Both the position numbers and the translations under genes were made by a program. From NCBI GenBank assembly GCA_002404055.1, contig DHIZ01000105.1, positions 1-20,366 on the forward strand: a stretch of DNA of 20,366 bases, written 5' to 3'. Positions 1 to 7,705 of the stretch are shown in pieces. The notes beneath the pieces were generated by a model. The model did not search any database and had not been told where the DNA came from. It was given only the letters and a program-made list of their open reading frames with translations. Source of the stretch: Chloroflexi bacterium UBA4733 (GTDB lineage: Bacteria > Chloroflexota > UBA4733). How positions within the stretch are numbered: the stretch's first letter is position 1; each line of letters starts with the position of its first letter.

Positions 1-69
1 GGCGCGGGCGGCGGCGCCGCGCGCGCCGCCCGCGCCCCCCCCCGCCCCGCCGCCCCGCCCGCCCGGCCG
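1..69. other. 69-base run of only G and C at the window edge
   Basis: No A or T occurs before base 70. Read in the MFS frame it gives an Ala/Pro/Arg-rich stretch that falls where the central cytoplasmic loop would be, so it could be coding. An uninterrupted G/C run of this length at the very edge of a sequence is also typical of a poorly resolved contig end. Confidence 0.6.
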
Positions 70-733
70 TCGGCTGCGCGACGAGATCTGGGAGGGGCTC
101 TCGTTCGTCGTACGCCACCCGATCCTGTCGCGGATCGTCGGCTGTACCGGCACCTCGAACTTCTTCTCCAGCGCGTACGGCGCCGTGGAGATCGTCTTCC
201 TGGTGCGCATCCTGCATGCCACGCCGGCCACGATCGGTCTGGTGTTCAGCCTCGCCGCGGTGGGTGGCCTCCTGGGCGCGGTCACGGCGTCCGCACTCGC
301 GCGACGCTTCGGCAGTGCGCGGATCGTCTGGCTGTCGCTCGCGGTCACAGCGCCCCTGACCTTCCTCGGGCCGGCCGCGTTCCCGGGCTGGGGCGTCGCC
401 CTGGTCGCTGTGGCCGCCGCCGCCGGGGGCTTCGGCTCGGTGGTCTACAACGTCGCGCAGGTGTCGTTCCGGCAGTCGATCTGCCCGCCGGCCCTGCTCG
501 GACGGATGAACGCCGCGGTGCGGTTCATCGTCTGGGGGACGATGCCGCTCGGGGCGCTCTTCGGAGGAGCCCTCGGGACCTGGATCGGCGTCCGGCCCAC
601 GCTCGTGGTCGGAGCCGCCGGCATGTGCGCGGCAGTGGCGTGGGTGATCGCGTCACCGCTGTTCGGGCGACGGGACTTCCCGACCGAGGAGGCCGATGCC
701 CTGGAAGCGCTCTTGGGTGGCACGCAGGTCTGA
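2..733 (+). CDS. MFS transporter, C-terminal half (5' end outside window)
   Basis: The reading frame is open from the first bases of the window to a TGA at 731-733, so the N-terminal half lies outside. From about base 70 it reads as the cytoplasmic loop and second six-helix bundle of a major facilitator exporter: a basic loop (RRLRDEIWEGLSFVVRHP) followed by about six hydrophobic helices rich in Gly and Ala. The loop-to-helix pattern EIWEGLSFVVRHPIL is typical of the MFS_3/enterobactin-exporter-like group, which usually exports drugs or siderophores by proton antiport; the substrate cannot be read from sequence. The ATG at 185 is internal to the protein and is not the start. The gene converges on oppF with only 6 bp between the stop codons. 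Glycine codons are mixed (GGG, GGA, GGT, GGC), unlike most of the window. Confidence 0.8.
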   Translation, partial: ARAAAPRAPPAPPPAPPPRPPGRRLRDEIWEGLSFVVRHPILSRIVGCTGTSNFFSSAYGAVEIVFLVRILHATPATIGLVFSLAAVGGLLGAVTASALARRFGSARIVWLSLAVTAPLTFLGPAAFPGWGVALVAVAAAAGGFGSVVYNVAQVSFRQSICPPALLGRMNAAVRFIVWGTMPLGALFGGALGTWIGVRPTLVVGAAGMCAAVAWVIASPLFGRRDFPTEEADALEALLGGTQV

Positions 734-739
734 GCGCTG

Positions 740-1813
740 CTAGACGACCTGCTCCACGCTGGCGTAGTGGCAGGCGACCGGGTGACCCTGGCCACGATCT
801 TCCAGAGCCGGGATCTGCTCGATGCAGGCCTCGCGCTGACCGTCCGTGAGCTCGTCCCGAAAGACCTGGCAGCGGGTTCGGAAACGGCAGCCGCTGGGCG
901 GCAGCGCGGGGCTCGGGACGTCGCCCTGCAGCACGATCCGGTGACGCTCACGCTCCTTGCGCGGGTCGGGGATCGGAATCGCCGAGAGCAGAGCACGGGT
1001 GTAGGGATGGGCCGGCCGCTCGAACAGCGCATCACGTGGGGCGAGCTCGACGATGCGTCCGAGGTACATGACCGCGACCCGGTCGGCGATGTGCCGCACC
1101 ACGGACAGGTCGTGGGCGATGAACACGTAGGACAGCCCGAGGCGGTCCTGCAGGGACTCGAGGAGGTTCACGACTCCCGCCTGGATCGAGACGTCCAGCG
1201 CTGATACCGGCTCGTCCAGCACCAGGAGCCTCGGTTCGAGGGCCAGTGCGCGGGCCACGCCGATCCGCTGCCGCTGCCCACCCGAGAACTCGTGCGGGTA
1301 GCGGTTGCCGTGCTCGGGGTTCAGACCGACGGTCCGGAGCAGGTCCTCCACGACCGCACGCCGGCCGTGCTTGGAGTCCCCCAGCCCATGGATCACCAGC
1401 GGTTCAGCCACGATGTTGTTGATCGTCATGCGCGGGTTGAGCGAGGCGTAAGGGTCCTGGAAGATCATCTGGATGTTGCGACGCAGCTTGCGCATGTCGC
1501 CCTTGTCCAGCGCCGGGATGTCCACCCAGCCCTGTTGCTTGTCCTTGAAGAGGATTTCGCCGGCAGTAGGGTCAAATGCGCGCAAGATCAGGCGCCCGGT
1601 CGTGGTTTTGCCACAGCCGCTTTCGCCGACGAGGCCGAGCGTTTTGCCTTCGGGGATGGAGAAGCTGACGCCGTCGACGGCCTTGACGTAGCCGGCGAAG
1701 CGCCGGAAGAAGCCTTTGGTGATTGGGTAGTACTTGCGCAGGTCTTTCACGACCAGCAGGTCGCGGTCGGTGGCCGGCGGCGTGCTGGTCGTGGTGGCGG
1801 TGGCTTCGATCAT
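740..1813 (-). CDS. oppF: Peptide ABC transporter ATP-binding protein (OppF/DppF type), possible hybrid
   Basis: This is the second ATPase of an oligopeptide/dipeptide importer and powers uptake through OppB/OppC at the inner face of the membrane. Counting from the ATG at 1813 (357 aa), the Walker A motif GESGCGKT is at 63-70, the Q-loop Gln is at 119, the signature FSGGQ is at 176-180, Walker B LLVLDE is at 196-201, and the OppD/F C-terminal extension carries the conserved Cys-containing segment CRFRTRC. The start at 1813 is preferred to upstream Met codons because ATGA overlaps the oppD stop. Residues 1 to ~119 use GGC for nearly every glycine (11 of 12 counted between 1475 and 1813), whereas the part after the Q-loop uses GGG, GGA, GGT and GGC freely and has an actinobacterial-looking tail ([13 protein letters not shown]). 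The gene may therefore be a hybrid joined at the conserved Q-loop region. Confidence 0.92.
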   Translation of the reverse strand: MIEATATTTSTPPATDRDLLVVKDLRKYYPITKGFFRRFAGYVKAVDGVSFSIPEGKTLGLVGESGCGKTTTGRLILRAFDPTAGEILFKDKQQGWVDIPALDKGDMRKLRRNIQMIFQDPYASLNPRMTINNIVAEPLVIHGLGDSKHGRRAVVEDLLRTVGLNPEHGNRYPHEFSGGQRQRIGVARALALEPRLLVLDEPVSALDVSIQAGVVNLLESLQDRLGLSYVFIAHDLSVVRHIADRVAVMYLGRIVELAPRDALFERPAHPYTRALLSAIPIPDPRKERERHRIVLQGDVPSPALPPSGCRFRTRCQVFRDELTDGQREACIEQIPALEDRGQGHPVACHYASVEQVV

Positions 1814-2901
1814 GCGTGCGTCACCGGTTCCAGCGCGCGACTGCAGCGCGCGAAGTGCTGGGCTGCCACCTCCACCCACTGCGGGTCGTCGCAGACGCCG
1901 GGCAGGTAGCGGGGACAGCGCGGATGATAGGGGCAGCCCTTGGGGATGGAATAGGGGTCGGGCACCATGCCGCGTATGGATTCCAGGCGTTCGCCCGACT
2001 TCTTGCCCAGCTTGGGAATGGCGCGCAGGAGGGCCTGGGTGTAGGGGTGGCGGGCGTTGAAGTAGAGGTCGTCTACCATCGCCTGTTCGATCTGGCGACC
2101 GAGGTACATCACCACCACGTTGTCGGCCATCTCCGCCACGACCCCCAGGTTGTGGGTGATGAACTGCACGGCCATGCCGTACTCGCGTTGCAACTCCTGG
2201 ATCAAGTCGAGAATCTGCGCTTCGGTCGTGACGTCGAGCGCGGTGGTCGGCTCGTCGGCAATCAATAAGCTGGGGCGGCAGGAGAGCGCGATAGCGATGA
2301 CGGCGCGCTGGCGCTGGCCGCCGCTCATCTGATGTGGGTAGCGATCGATCGTCTGGCTCGGCTGCACCATACCGACGCGATCCAGCACCTCAATCGCTCG
2401 CCTGCGTGCCAGCGCCTTATCCACGTGCTGGTGGAGCTGAATCGTCTCGATGATCTGGTGGCCGATCGTGTGCACGGGACTGAGCGTGGCCGATGGCTCC
2501 TGAAAGATATAGGCGATCTCGTTGCCGCGGATATGGCGAATTTCGGAACCTTCTGGATCGAGCGCGGCCAGATCGACGATATCCGTCGTCACTCGGCCGG
2601 CGCTGTCGGTTCGCCGCCGGTGATAGAGGATCTGGCCACTCACGATGCGGCCGGGCGAGGGCACGATGCGCAGGATGGATTGTGCAGTGACGCTCTTGCC
2701 GCAGCCGGATTCACCAACGATGCCCAGCGTTTCCCCCCGATGAAGGGTGTAGCTGATGCCATCCACGGCGCGCGTGACGCCTTCCCGCATCGTGAAGTAG
2801 ACCTTCAGGTCCTTGACTTCCAGGAGCACATCGTCTTCGGGCACTTTGCCGTTGGTCGGCATGGCGACCGGCTGCACTGCCGGTAGGTCGTTAGCGAGCA
2901 T
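1810..2901 (-). CDS. oppD: Peptide ABC transporter ATP-binding protein (OppD/DppD type)
   Basis: This is the first ATPase of the peptide importer. From the Met at 2901 (363 aa), Walker A GESGCGKS is at 63-70. The signature MSGGQRQR and Walker [13 protein letters not shown] follow, and then the switch His in FITHNLG. The C-terminal oligopeptide domain has a cysteine group (CPYHPRC, then PGVC and FARC) like the one found in OppD-type ATPases. The start at 2901 overlaps the end of oppC by 11 bp; an alternative ATG at 2916 adds five residues, and neither has a strong ribosome-binding site. The stop overlaps the oppF start (ATGA), implying translational coupling. Length and motifs are complete, so this subunit looks functional. 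Confidence 0.93.
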   Translation of the reverse strand: MLANDLPAVQPVAMPTNGKVPEDDVLLEVKDLKVYFTMREGVTRAVDGISYTLHRGETLGIVGESGCGKSVTAQSILRIVPSPGRIVSGQILYHRRRTDSAGRVTTDIVDLAALDPEGSEIRHIRGNEIAYIFQEPSATLSPVHTIGHQIIETIQLHQHVDKALARRRAIEVLDRVGMVQPSQTIDRYPHQMSGGQRQRAVIAIALSCRPSLLIADEPTTALDVTTEAQILDLIQELQREYGMAVQFITHNLGVVAEMADNVVVMYLGRQIEQAMVDDLYFNARHPYTQALLRAIPKLGKKSGERLESIRGMVPDPYSIPKGCPYHPRCPRYLPGVCDDPQWVEVAAQHFARCSRALEPVTHA

Positions 2902-4057
2902 AGGGGTCCGCCGCATCGCGCAGACCGTCGCCCATGAAGTTGAAGGCCAGGATCACCACAACGACGGAGAGCGCCGGCAGCAGCAGCCAGGGGTAGAGTG
3001 CCACCGTCTGCACGCTTTGCGCATCCTGCAGCAGCACACCCCAACTCACCACCGGGGAGCGCAGGCCCAGGCCGAGGAAACTGAGCGCGGTTTCGCCCAG
3101 GATCATGCCGGGGATCGCCAGCGTCGTGATGGCGATGATGTGCGAGGTGAAGGAGGGCACCATGTGGCGGAAGATGATGCGCCGCTCACTGGCGCCGCAA
3201 AAGCGTGCGGCCATCACGAAGTCCTCGTTGCGCAACTGGGAGAAGCGTCCGCGCACTTCGCGGGCCAGGCGGGTCCAGTTGAGGAGGGACAGGATGCAGG
3301 TGATACCGAAGTAGACCGTGATGGGTGACCACGTCGGCGGCATGATGGCGGAGAGCGCCAGCCAGAGCGGGATGGTCGGCATGGAGCGGACAAACTCGAT
3401 GATGCGCTGGATGACCAGGTCGGCCAGGCCGCCGTAATAGCCGGAGATGCCCCCCAACACCACGCCCAGCGCCAGGCTGAGCGCCACGCCGATCAGGCCG
3501 ATGGAGAGCGAGATGCGCGTCGCGTAGACGAGGCGAGAGAGCATGTCGCGTCCCAGCTTGTCGGTGCCCAACAAAAAGAACGGCTGGCTGATGTTCTGGC
3601 CGGCCAGCCCGATGAGGTGACGGTTCGAGGGGATGAAGCCCCACATCTTGTAGGCGCTGCCTTGCACGAAGAGATGGATGGGGTACCACTTGGTTTTGTC
3701 CTGCGTGTAGGTCAGTTGGAGGGTCACGGCATCGCGATGGACGCTCTCGCCATAGACGCCGGGGTCCAGCGAGAAGTGACCGTGCTGGTCGATGAAGCTG
3801 ACCCCTTGCGGTTGAACGTAGCGGTAGAGGCCGTTGATCTGGTTGGGGTCGCTGGGGGCGACGAACTCGCAGAAGGCCGCTACGAGGTAAAAGAGCAAGA
3901 CGACGACACTGGCAACGAGGGCCACCCGGTGCCGGCGGAAGCGCCACCAGACCAGCGTCCATTGGGAGGCAACCGAGACTCGCTCGTCGACCTCCAGCGT
4001 CTCAGCAACGTCGGTGGGCGGGGCGGAGGGGGCGGCGTAGGCGATGTTTTGATTCAT
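2891..4057 (-). CDS. oppC: Peptide ABC transporter permease (OppC/DppC type)
   Basis: Inner-membrane permease of 388 aa. It has a cytoplasmic N-terminus of about 45 residues, TM1 around residues 48-68, a long extracytoplasmic insertion of about 100 residues, the conserved GTDKLGRDMLSR motif that opens the transport domain, and then about five more helices. The EAA loop is recognisable in AREVRGRFSQLRNEDFVMAARFCGAS, where it docks on the ATPases. The C-terminal [16 protein letters not shown] is the usual ending of DppC/OppC proteins. The ATG overlaps the oppB stop (ATGA at 4057-4054). The long insertion makes it larger than the E. coli homologue (~300 aa), as in many Chloroflexota and related Gram-positive permeases. 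Confidence 0.93.
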   Translation of the reverse strand: MNQNIAYAAPSAPPTDVAETLEVDERVSVASQWTLVWWRFRRHRVALVASVVVLLFYLVAAFCEFVAPSDPNQINGLYRYVQPQGVSFIDQHGHFSLDPGVYGESVHRDAVTLQLTYTQDKTKWYPIHLFVQGSAYKMWGFIPSNRHLIGLAGQNISQPFFLLGTDKLGRDMLSRLVYATRISLSIGLIGVALSLALGVVLGGISGYYGGLADLVIQRIIEFVRSMPTIPLWLALSAIMPPTWSPITVYFGITCILSLLNWTRLAREVRGRFSQLRNEDFVMAARFCGASERRIIFRHMVPSFTSHIIAITTLAIPGMILGETALSFLGLGLRSPVVSWGVLLQDAQSVQTVALYPWLLLPALSVVVVILAFNFMGDGLRDAADPYAR

Positions 4058-5046
4058 GCTGCCTCATATCGAATGCGCGGATCAAGCCAGGCCAGCAGGA
4101 TGTCGGAGATCATGGTGCCGATAATCGTCAGGATACCGACCAGGAGGATCAAGGTGCCGGCGAGATACATGTCCTTGGCAGTCAGCGCGTTGAGCAGCAA
4201 CGGCCCGATCGTCGGCAGGCTGAGCACGACCGAGAGGATGATACCGCCGGAGATCAGGTCGGGCAGCGCGAAGCCGATGGAACTGACGATCGGGTTGAGC
4301 GCCACACGCACCGGATACTCGACCGTCAGCGTGCGCTCGTCCAGCCCGCGGGCGCGGATGGCGGTGACGTAGGGTTTGTGCAACTCATCCAGCAGGTTGG
4401 CGCGGAGCACGCGGATCAGCCCGGCTGTGCCTTCGGTGGCGCCGACGAGCAGGGGAATCCAGAGGTGCTTCAGCAGGTCGATGAACTTGCCAAACGACCA
4501 CGGCGCGGTCTGGTAGTCGCGCGAGAAGATGCCGCCGACGTCCATATTAAAGTGGGAGACGCCAATCCACATGAGGACCAACGCCAGCATGAAGCCGGGA
4601 ATGCCCAGACCCAGAAAGCCGAGCGTCGTGGCGGTATAGTCGGTCTTGGAGTACTGGTGGGTGGCGGAATAGATGCCGATCGGGATGGCGATGATCCAGG
4701 TCACGATGAGCGTCAGGAGCACCAGGCCGACGGTCCAGCCGACGCGGCCCCAGATCAACTGCGACACCGGCTGGTTCCATTCCAGCGATTGGCCGAAGTC
4801 GCCTTTGGTGACGATCCCCTTGACCCACTTGAAGTACTGGACGTAGCCGGGGTCATTCAGACCGTAGGCGTTTTCCAGGGCCTTCAGTTGTTGGTCGGAG
4901 ATTTGCTCACCCTGGGCCGCGAGCTGGGCGGCATAGTCGTCCATGAAGTTGCCGGGCGAGAGCTGAATAATCATAAAGGAGAGCATAGATATGACGATAA
5001 CCGTGGGGATTGCCAGGATAACGCGGCGGATGATGTACTGAATCAT
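4054..5046 (-). CDS. oppB: Peptide ABC transporter permease (OppB/DppB type)
   Basis: Inner-membrane permease of 330 aa with the characteristic start MIQYIIRRVILAIPTVIVIS (TM1) and LSPGNF motif, then an extracytoplasmic segment (YVQYFKWVKGIVTKGDFGQS), about five further helices and the EAA loop (LLDELHKPYVTAIRARGLDE). It ends in DILLAWLDPRIRYEA, as is usual for DppB/OppB. It pairs with OppC to form the channel. The start at 5046 is well supported by a purine-rich ribosome-binding stretch (GAGGGAGAGAG) directly upstream on the minus strand. A 58-bp gap with a perfect 30-bp palindrome separates it from the upstream binding-protein gene. Confidence 0.93.
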   Translation of the reverse strand: MIQYIIRRVILAIPTVIVISMLSFMIIQLSPGNFMDDYAAQLAAQGEQISDQQLKALENAYGLNDPGYVQYFKWVKGIVTKGDFGQSLEWNQPVSQLIWGRVGWTVGLVLLTLIVTWIIAIPIGIYSATHQYSKTDYTATTLGFLGLGIPGFMLALVLMWIGVSHFNMDVGGIFSRDYQTAPWSFGKFIDLLKHLWIPLLVGATEGTAGLIRVLRANLLDELHKPYVTAIRARGLDERTLTVEYPVRVALNPIVSSIGFALPDLISGGIILSVVLSLPTIGPLLLNALTAKDMYLAGTLILLVGILTIIGTMISDILLAWLDPRIRYEAA

Positions 5047-5060
5047 ACTCTCTCCCTCTG

Positions 5061-5090
5061 CCTGGCTCCGCCAACGTTGGCGGAGCCAGG
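5061..5090. repeat. 30-bp perfect palindrome between binding-protein gene and oppB
   Basis: All 30 bases form a perfect inverted repeat centred on AACGTT, which in RNA would give a GC-rich stem of about 13-14 bp with a tiny loop. It lies in the 58-bp gap of the minus-strand operon, just before the oppB ribosome-binding site, with no U-tract after it. A stem here commonly protects the upstream mRNA or causes partial attenuation, so binding protein would exceed permease. That role is inferred from position only. Confidence 0.8.
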
Positions 5091-5104
5091 GTCCGGTCGG
5101 TGCG

Positions 5105-6979
5105 CTACGACTGCTTGAGGTAGTACTGGGCCGGGTAGAGCATGCCGTCGTCGCGCAGGGTGTCGTCGTCGATGTAGCCGCCGGCGACGTTCATAAAGTT
5201 GTTGCGGGCGATCATCGGCTGCACCATTTCGCCGACGGTGCCCACGGCGAACGGCGTTGCCTTGTGGATGCCGATCAACTGCTGGAAGAGCGCGTCCCGC
5301 TTCGTCTCGTCCGGCTCGACCTGGGTCTGATCCCACAGTGCCCAGATCTTGTTGATCGGATGATCGGCCGGGGGCTGCACCTGCTTGTAGGGCGCCTTGG
5401 AGTACCAGTGGCCGTAGGAGGGCGCCCATGGTCCGTCGTCAATCGTGCCCAGGAAGCGGCCTGGGTCGGCCTTGACGACGGAGGAGCGGTCCCAGCCGAA
5501 GCCGGCGGTGGCCGTCACCGCCGAGTCGTGGACGCGCTGCTCGTAGAGGGCGCGCTCGTCGAACTTGAGGTCAATCTTGACGCCGACGGCGGCCCAGTAC
5601 TTGACCATCAGGTTGTTCGCCTCCAGGTCCGGTGAACCCTGGATGGCGGTGTGTTCCATCACGATCTCCAGCGGCTTGCCGTCGGACCGCAGGCGAACGC
5701 CATCGGAGCCTTTCTTCAAGCCGAGGCCGTCCAACAGCGTGTTGGCCTTGGCCAGATCGAACTGGGCCCAGGCGCTGGTCATCCCCGCGTCGTACTCCGG
5801 CGAGCCTTTGACCGGCGAATACTGCCGGGCGACGCCGAGGCCGTTGTAGATGAGCTGGTTGATCTCGTCGCGGTTGACGGCCAAGTTCATGGCCTGGCGG
5901 AAATCCGCCATGTCAAAGAGCTTGGCCAGCACGGGGTCGGGGGCGTTCAGGCTGAAGTAGTAGGCGCCGGTCGAGGCCGCCCTCCAATTGAGCGTGCGGT
6001 AACCGCCCTTGGCCTCGTTCTGCTTGTAGAACGTGTAGTCGCCGGCGGTCATAAAGCGCATCTGCTGGTCGATCTTGCCGCTGGCGATCCAGAGGTTCAG
6101 CACCTGCTGGTTCGTGAACAGGTTGTGGTTGATCTGGTCGATATAGGGCAACTGGTTGCCTGCGGTATCGACCATCCAGTAGTAGGGGTTGCGCACCATG
6201 GTCATCGGGTCGGCCGGCGGCGGCGAGCCGATCTTCCAGGCGGTGACCACCGGCAGGTCCGGATTGAGCATCCAGAAGGCGATCGGCCCTTGCATGTCCC
6301 CCGCTTTGCCCCACAGGTCGGTCCAGGTGGCGAGACCCTTCTGCTTGACCAGAGCGTCGATCTTGGCCTGATCGCCGTACTTCGGCATGAACTGCTTGAG
6401 GTAGTGCGAGGGCACGATAAAGGCCGGTTGGGTGGGTCCGGCGCCGCCGAGCTTGGCCATAAAGATCGGCAACAAGGGGAACGGGCTCGCGTATTTGACG
6501 TGGATCGTGTACTGATCGGGAAAATCCACGCTGGCTAGGACAGTCTTGCCCTTAACCTGCTGACTGACCACAAAGGAGGGCGCCGTGACCAGGTCCTTGT
6601 TCTGCTGCACGTCTTCCCACCAGAACCTGGCGTCGTCGGTCGTGACCGGCTGGCCGTCGGACCACTTCAGCCCCTGGCGCAGGTGGAAGGTGAACTCGGT
6701 GGCGTCGCTATTCTGGTCCCACTTCTCGGCGAAGTTGGGGACGACCTGGATGGTATTGACATCGGGCGCTTCCCAGCGCGAGAGCGGCTCCTCCATGAGC
6801 TTGGTTGGTCCCCAACGGTCAGAGAGACCCTGGTAGGCGCGATGCCAGGTGCCGCCGTACTCGTCAACCGACTGCAGCGGCTTGATGACGCGCGGATTGG
6901 CGGGTAGGCGTTGCAGGTAAATCACCAAGCATTGAGGATGGCAAGCTGTGTCTGTATCGTCGTCAACGAAGTCCGCCAT
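5105..6979 (-). CDS. Family 5 peptide ABC substrate-binding protein, N-terminally truncated
   Basis: About 600 residues match an SBP_bac_5 (DppA/OppA-like) solute receptor, for example in LMEEPLSRWEAPDVNTIQV, FTFHLRQGLKWSDGQPVTTDD, PYYWMVDTAGNQLPYID and the C-terminal YPAQYYLKQS. From LPANPRVIKP (near 6907) to the end it looks complete. The N-terminus does not: before that motif there is only an acidic, non-hydrophobic stretch (MADFVDDDTDTACHPQC) with no signal peptide or lipobox. Such receptors must be exported and usually lipid-anchored. The ATG at 6979 (GTG alternative at 6985) overlaps the start of the divergent neighbour, leaving no room for a promoter or ribosome-binding site. I infer that the 5' end was deleted. 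The protein would stay in the cytoplasm unless another receptor substitutes. Confidence 0.85.
   Translation of the reverse strand: MADFVDDDTDTACHPQCLVIYLQRLPANPRVIKPLQSVDEYGGTWHRAYQGLSDRWGPTKLMEEPLSRWEAPDVNTIQVVPNFAEKWDQNSDATEFTFHLRQGLKWSDGQPVTTDDARFWWEDVQQNKDLVTAPSFVVSQQVKGKTVLASVDFPDQYTIHVKYASPFPLLPIFMAKLGGAGPTQPAFIVPSHYLKQFMPKYGDQAKIDALVKQKGLATWTDLWGKAGDMQGPIAFWMLNPDLPVVTAWKIGSPPPADPMTMVRNPYYWMVDTAGNQLPYIDQINHNLFTNQQVLNLWIASGKIDQQMRFMTAGDYTFYKQNEAKGGYRTLNWRAASTGAYYFSLNAPDPVLAKLFDMADFRQAMNLAVNRDEINQLIYNGLGVARQYSPVKGSPEYDAGMTSAWAQFDLAKANTLLDGLGLKKGSDGVRLRSDGKPLEIVMEHTAIQGSPDLEANNLMVKYWAAVGVKIDLKFDERALYEQRVHDSAVTATAGFGWDRSSVVKADPGRFLGTIDDGPWAPSYGHWYSKAPYKQVQPPADHPINKIWALWDQTQVEPDETKRDALFQQLIGIHKATPFAVGTVGEMVQPMIARNNFMNVAGGYIDDDTLRDDGMLYPAQYYLKQS
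6932..6960 (+). promoter_or_regulatory. Possible sigma-70-type promoter for the gene at 6978
   Basis: TTGAGG at 6932-6937 and TATCGT at 6955-6960 are separated by 17 bp, each matching four of six consensus bases. Transcription would begin about 10 nt before the ATG at 6978. The element lies inside the overlapping 5' end of the truncated binding-protein frame, which supports the view that this stretch belonged to the rightward gene. Confidence 0.3.
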
Positions 6980-7481
6980 GCGCACCTACACCGGTCTGTT
7001 GCTCTACCGGGACCCGGCCCGCGCCTATAGCTTCTTCGTGCCCATGGACTGGCATCGCCTGGAGTTAGAGACGACGGCTGCAAGCGGCGTGATGTTCGCC
7101 CCAGACCCGGACAACCCGCTGACGAGCTTCTCCGTGGAAGGCGAGGACCTCGGCCTGACGGTGACGGCCGACGACCTGCCGTCGCTGAAACGGGGCTTCC
7201 TGGCGGGTCTGCGCAAGTTTCCCCGTTCGGTGATCGAGTCTTCCGAAGCTGAGGCCATCGGCGCCGTACTGACCATGGAGGCCCGCCACACCTTCCGGCA
7301 GGATGGGGTGACCCCTAAGCGCTGGGTGCGCCTGATCTATCGAGATTCGCTCCAGGTTCGCCTGGTCGGGCAGGCCGCGACCATCGAGCAGTTCGACTAC
7401 TGGTTGCCGGTGTTCTTCCAGACGATCCGCACCTTCCGCTTCGGTGATTGGGCAGCGGAAGCGCCGCAGGGCGGGAACTGA
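6978..7481 (+). CDS. Hypothetical protein, PsbP/DUF1795-like single domain
   Basis: A 167-aa protein with no signal peptide or membrane helix. The order of elements (RAYSFFVPMDWHRLE near the start, FAPDPDNPLTSFSV, a middle helix, RHTFRQDGV, RWVRLIYRD, and a final helix with FFQTIRTFRFG) resembles small PsbP-like alpha/beta domains, in which 'YSFxxPxxW' opens the fold and 'MxxTFRF' closes it. Function is unknown. I choose the ATG at 6978 because homology-like sequence begins there; an in-frame Met at 6948 would add ten low-complexity residues (SVSSSTKSA). No clear ribosome-binding site precedes either start. The start codon shares CATG with the minus-strand binding-protein start. Confidence 0.65.
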   Translation: MRTYTGLLLYRDPARAYSFFVPMDWHRLELETTAASGVMFAPDPDNPLTSFSVEGEDLGLTVTADDLPSLKRGFLAGLRKFPRSVIESSEAEAIGAVLTMEARHTFRQDGVTPKRWVRLIYRDSLQVRLVGQAATIEQFDYWLPVFFQTIRTFRFGDWAAEAPQGGN

Positions 7482-7504
7482 CCTCCATTTCGGGCGCCCG
7501 CGGT

Positions 7505-7613
7505 CCCGGCGACTGAAGTCGCGGGCTACACGATGCCAAGTCCGCCTGCGCGGACTGGGTCAGCCGGCGAAGGCCGGCTTCGCGTCCCGTAGCCCGCGAC
7601 TTCAGTCGCCGGG
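7505..7613. repeat. Cruciform palindromic repeat (REP/MITE-like)
   Basis: Perfect 25-bp inverted arms at 7505-7529 and 7589-7613 are each built around the near-palindrome GCGACTGAAGTCGC. Between them are two further perfect 7-bp hairpins with 4-nt loops: 7539-7556 (AGTCCGC/GCGGACT) and 7562-7579 (AGCCGGC/GCCGGCT). The whole forms a cloverleaf-like cruciform. It lies between two rightward genes and carries no coding frame of its own. The nested design resembles non-autonomous repeats spread through many high-GC bacterial genomes. A solo end occurs at 16327-16343. Confidence 0.85.
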
Positions 7614-7654
7614 TTATCTGCGGATGGTCCAGCCCGCAGCGTTATGCAGACGGG

Positions 7655-7660
7655 TACACT
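7655..7660 (+). promoter_or_regulatory. Possible -10 element (TACACT) for the ABC-2 operon
   Basis: TACACT matches four of six -10 bases and sits 45 bp before the ATG at 7706, just after the cruciform repeat. No convincing -35 is seen. The same hexamer precedes the Uma2 and antitoxin genes, which is the main reason to record it. Confidence 0.25.
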
Positions 7661-7705
7661 CGCACTAGTGGAAGGAGTTCCCGCAGCGCAGCCGGAAGGA
7701 TGTCT

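Noticed and set aside
1292..1909. 205-aa plus-strand frame opposite oppF
   Set aside because: Antisense to Walker A and Q-loop coding sequence; composition typical of a shadow frame.
3617..4372. 251-aa plus-strand frame spanning the oppC/oppB boundary
   Set aside because: It crosses the junction of two real minus-strand genes and has no coherent domain.
5651..6538. 295-aa plus-strand frame opposite the binding-protein gene
   Set aside because: Repetitive Val/Gly/Leu/His composition with no family features, while the minus-strand frame is a clear SBP_bac_5 protein.
7505..7613. CRISPR array or tRNA-like gene
   Set aside because: There is only one inverted pair with no direct repeats and spacers, and the cloverleaf-like fold lacks tRNA landmarks such as a T-loop GTTCRA and a proper acceptor stem.
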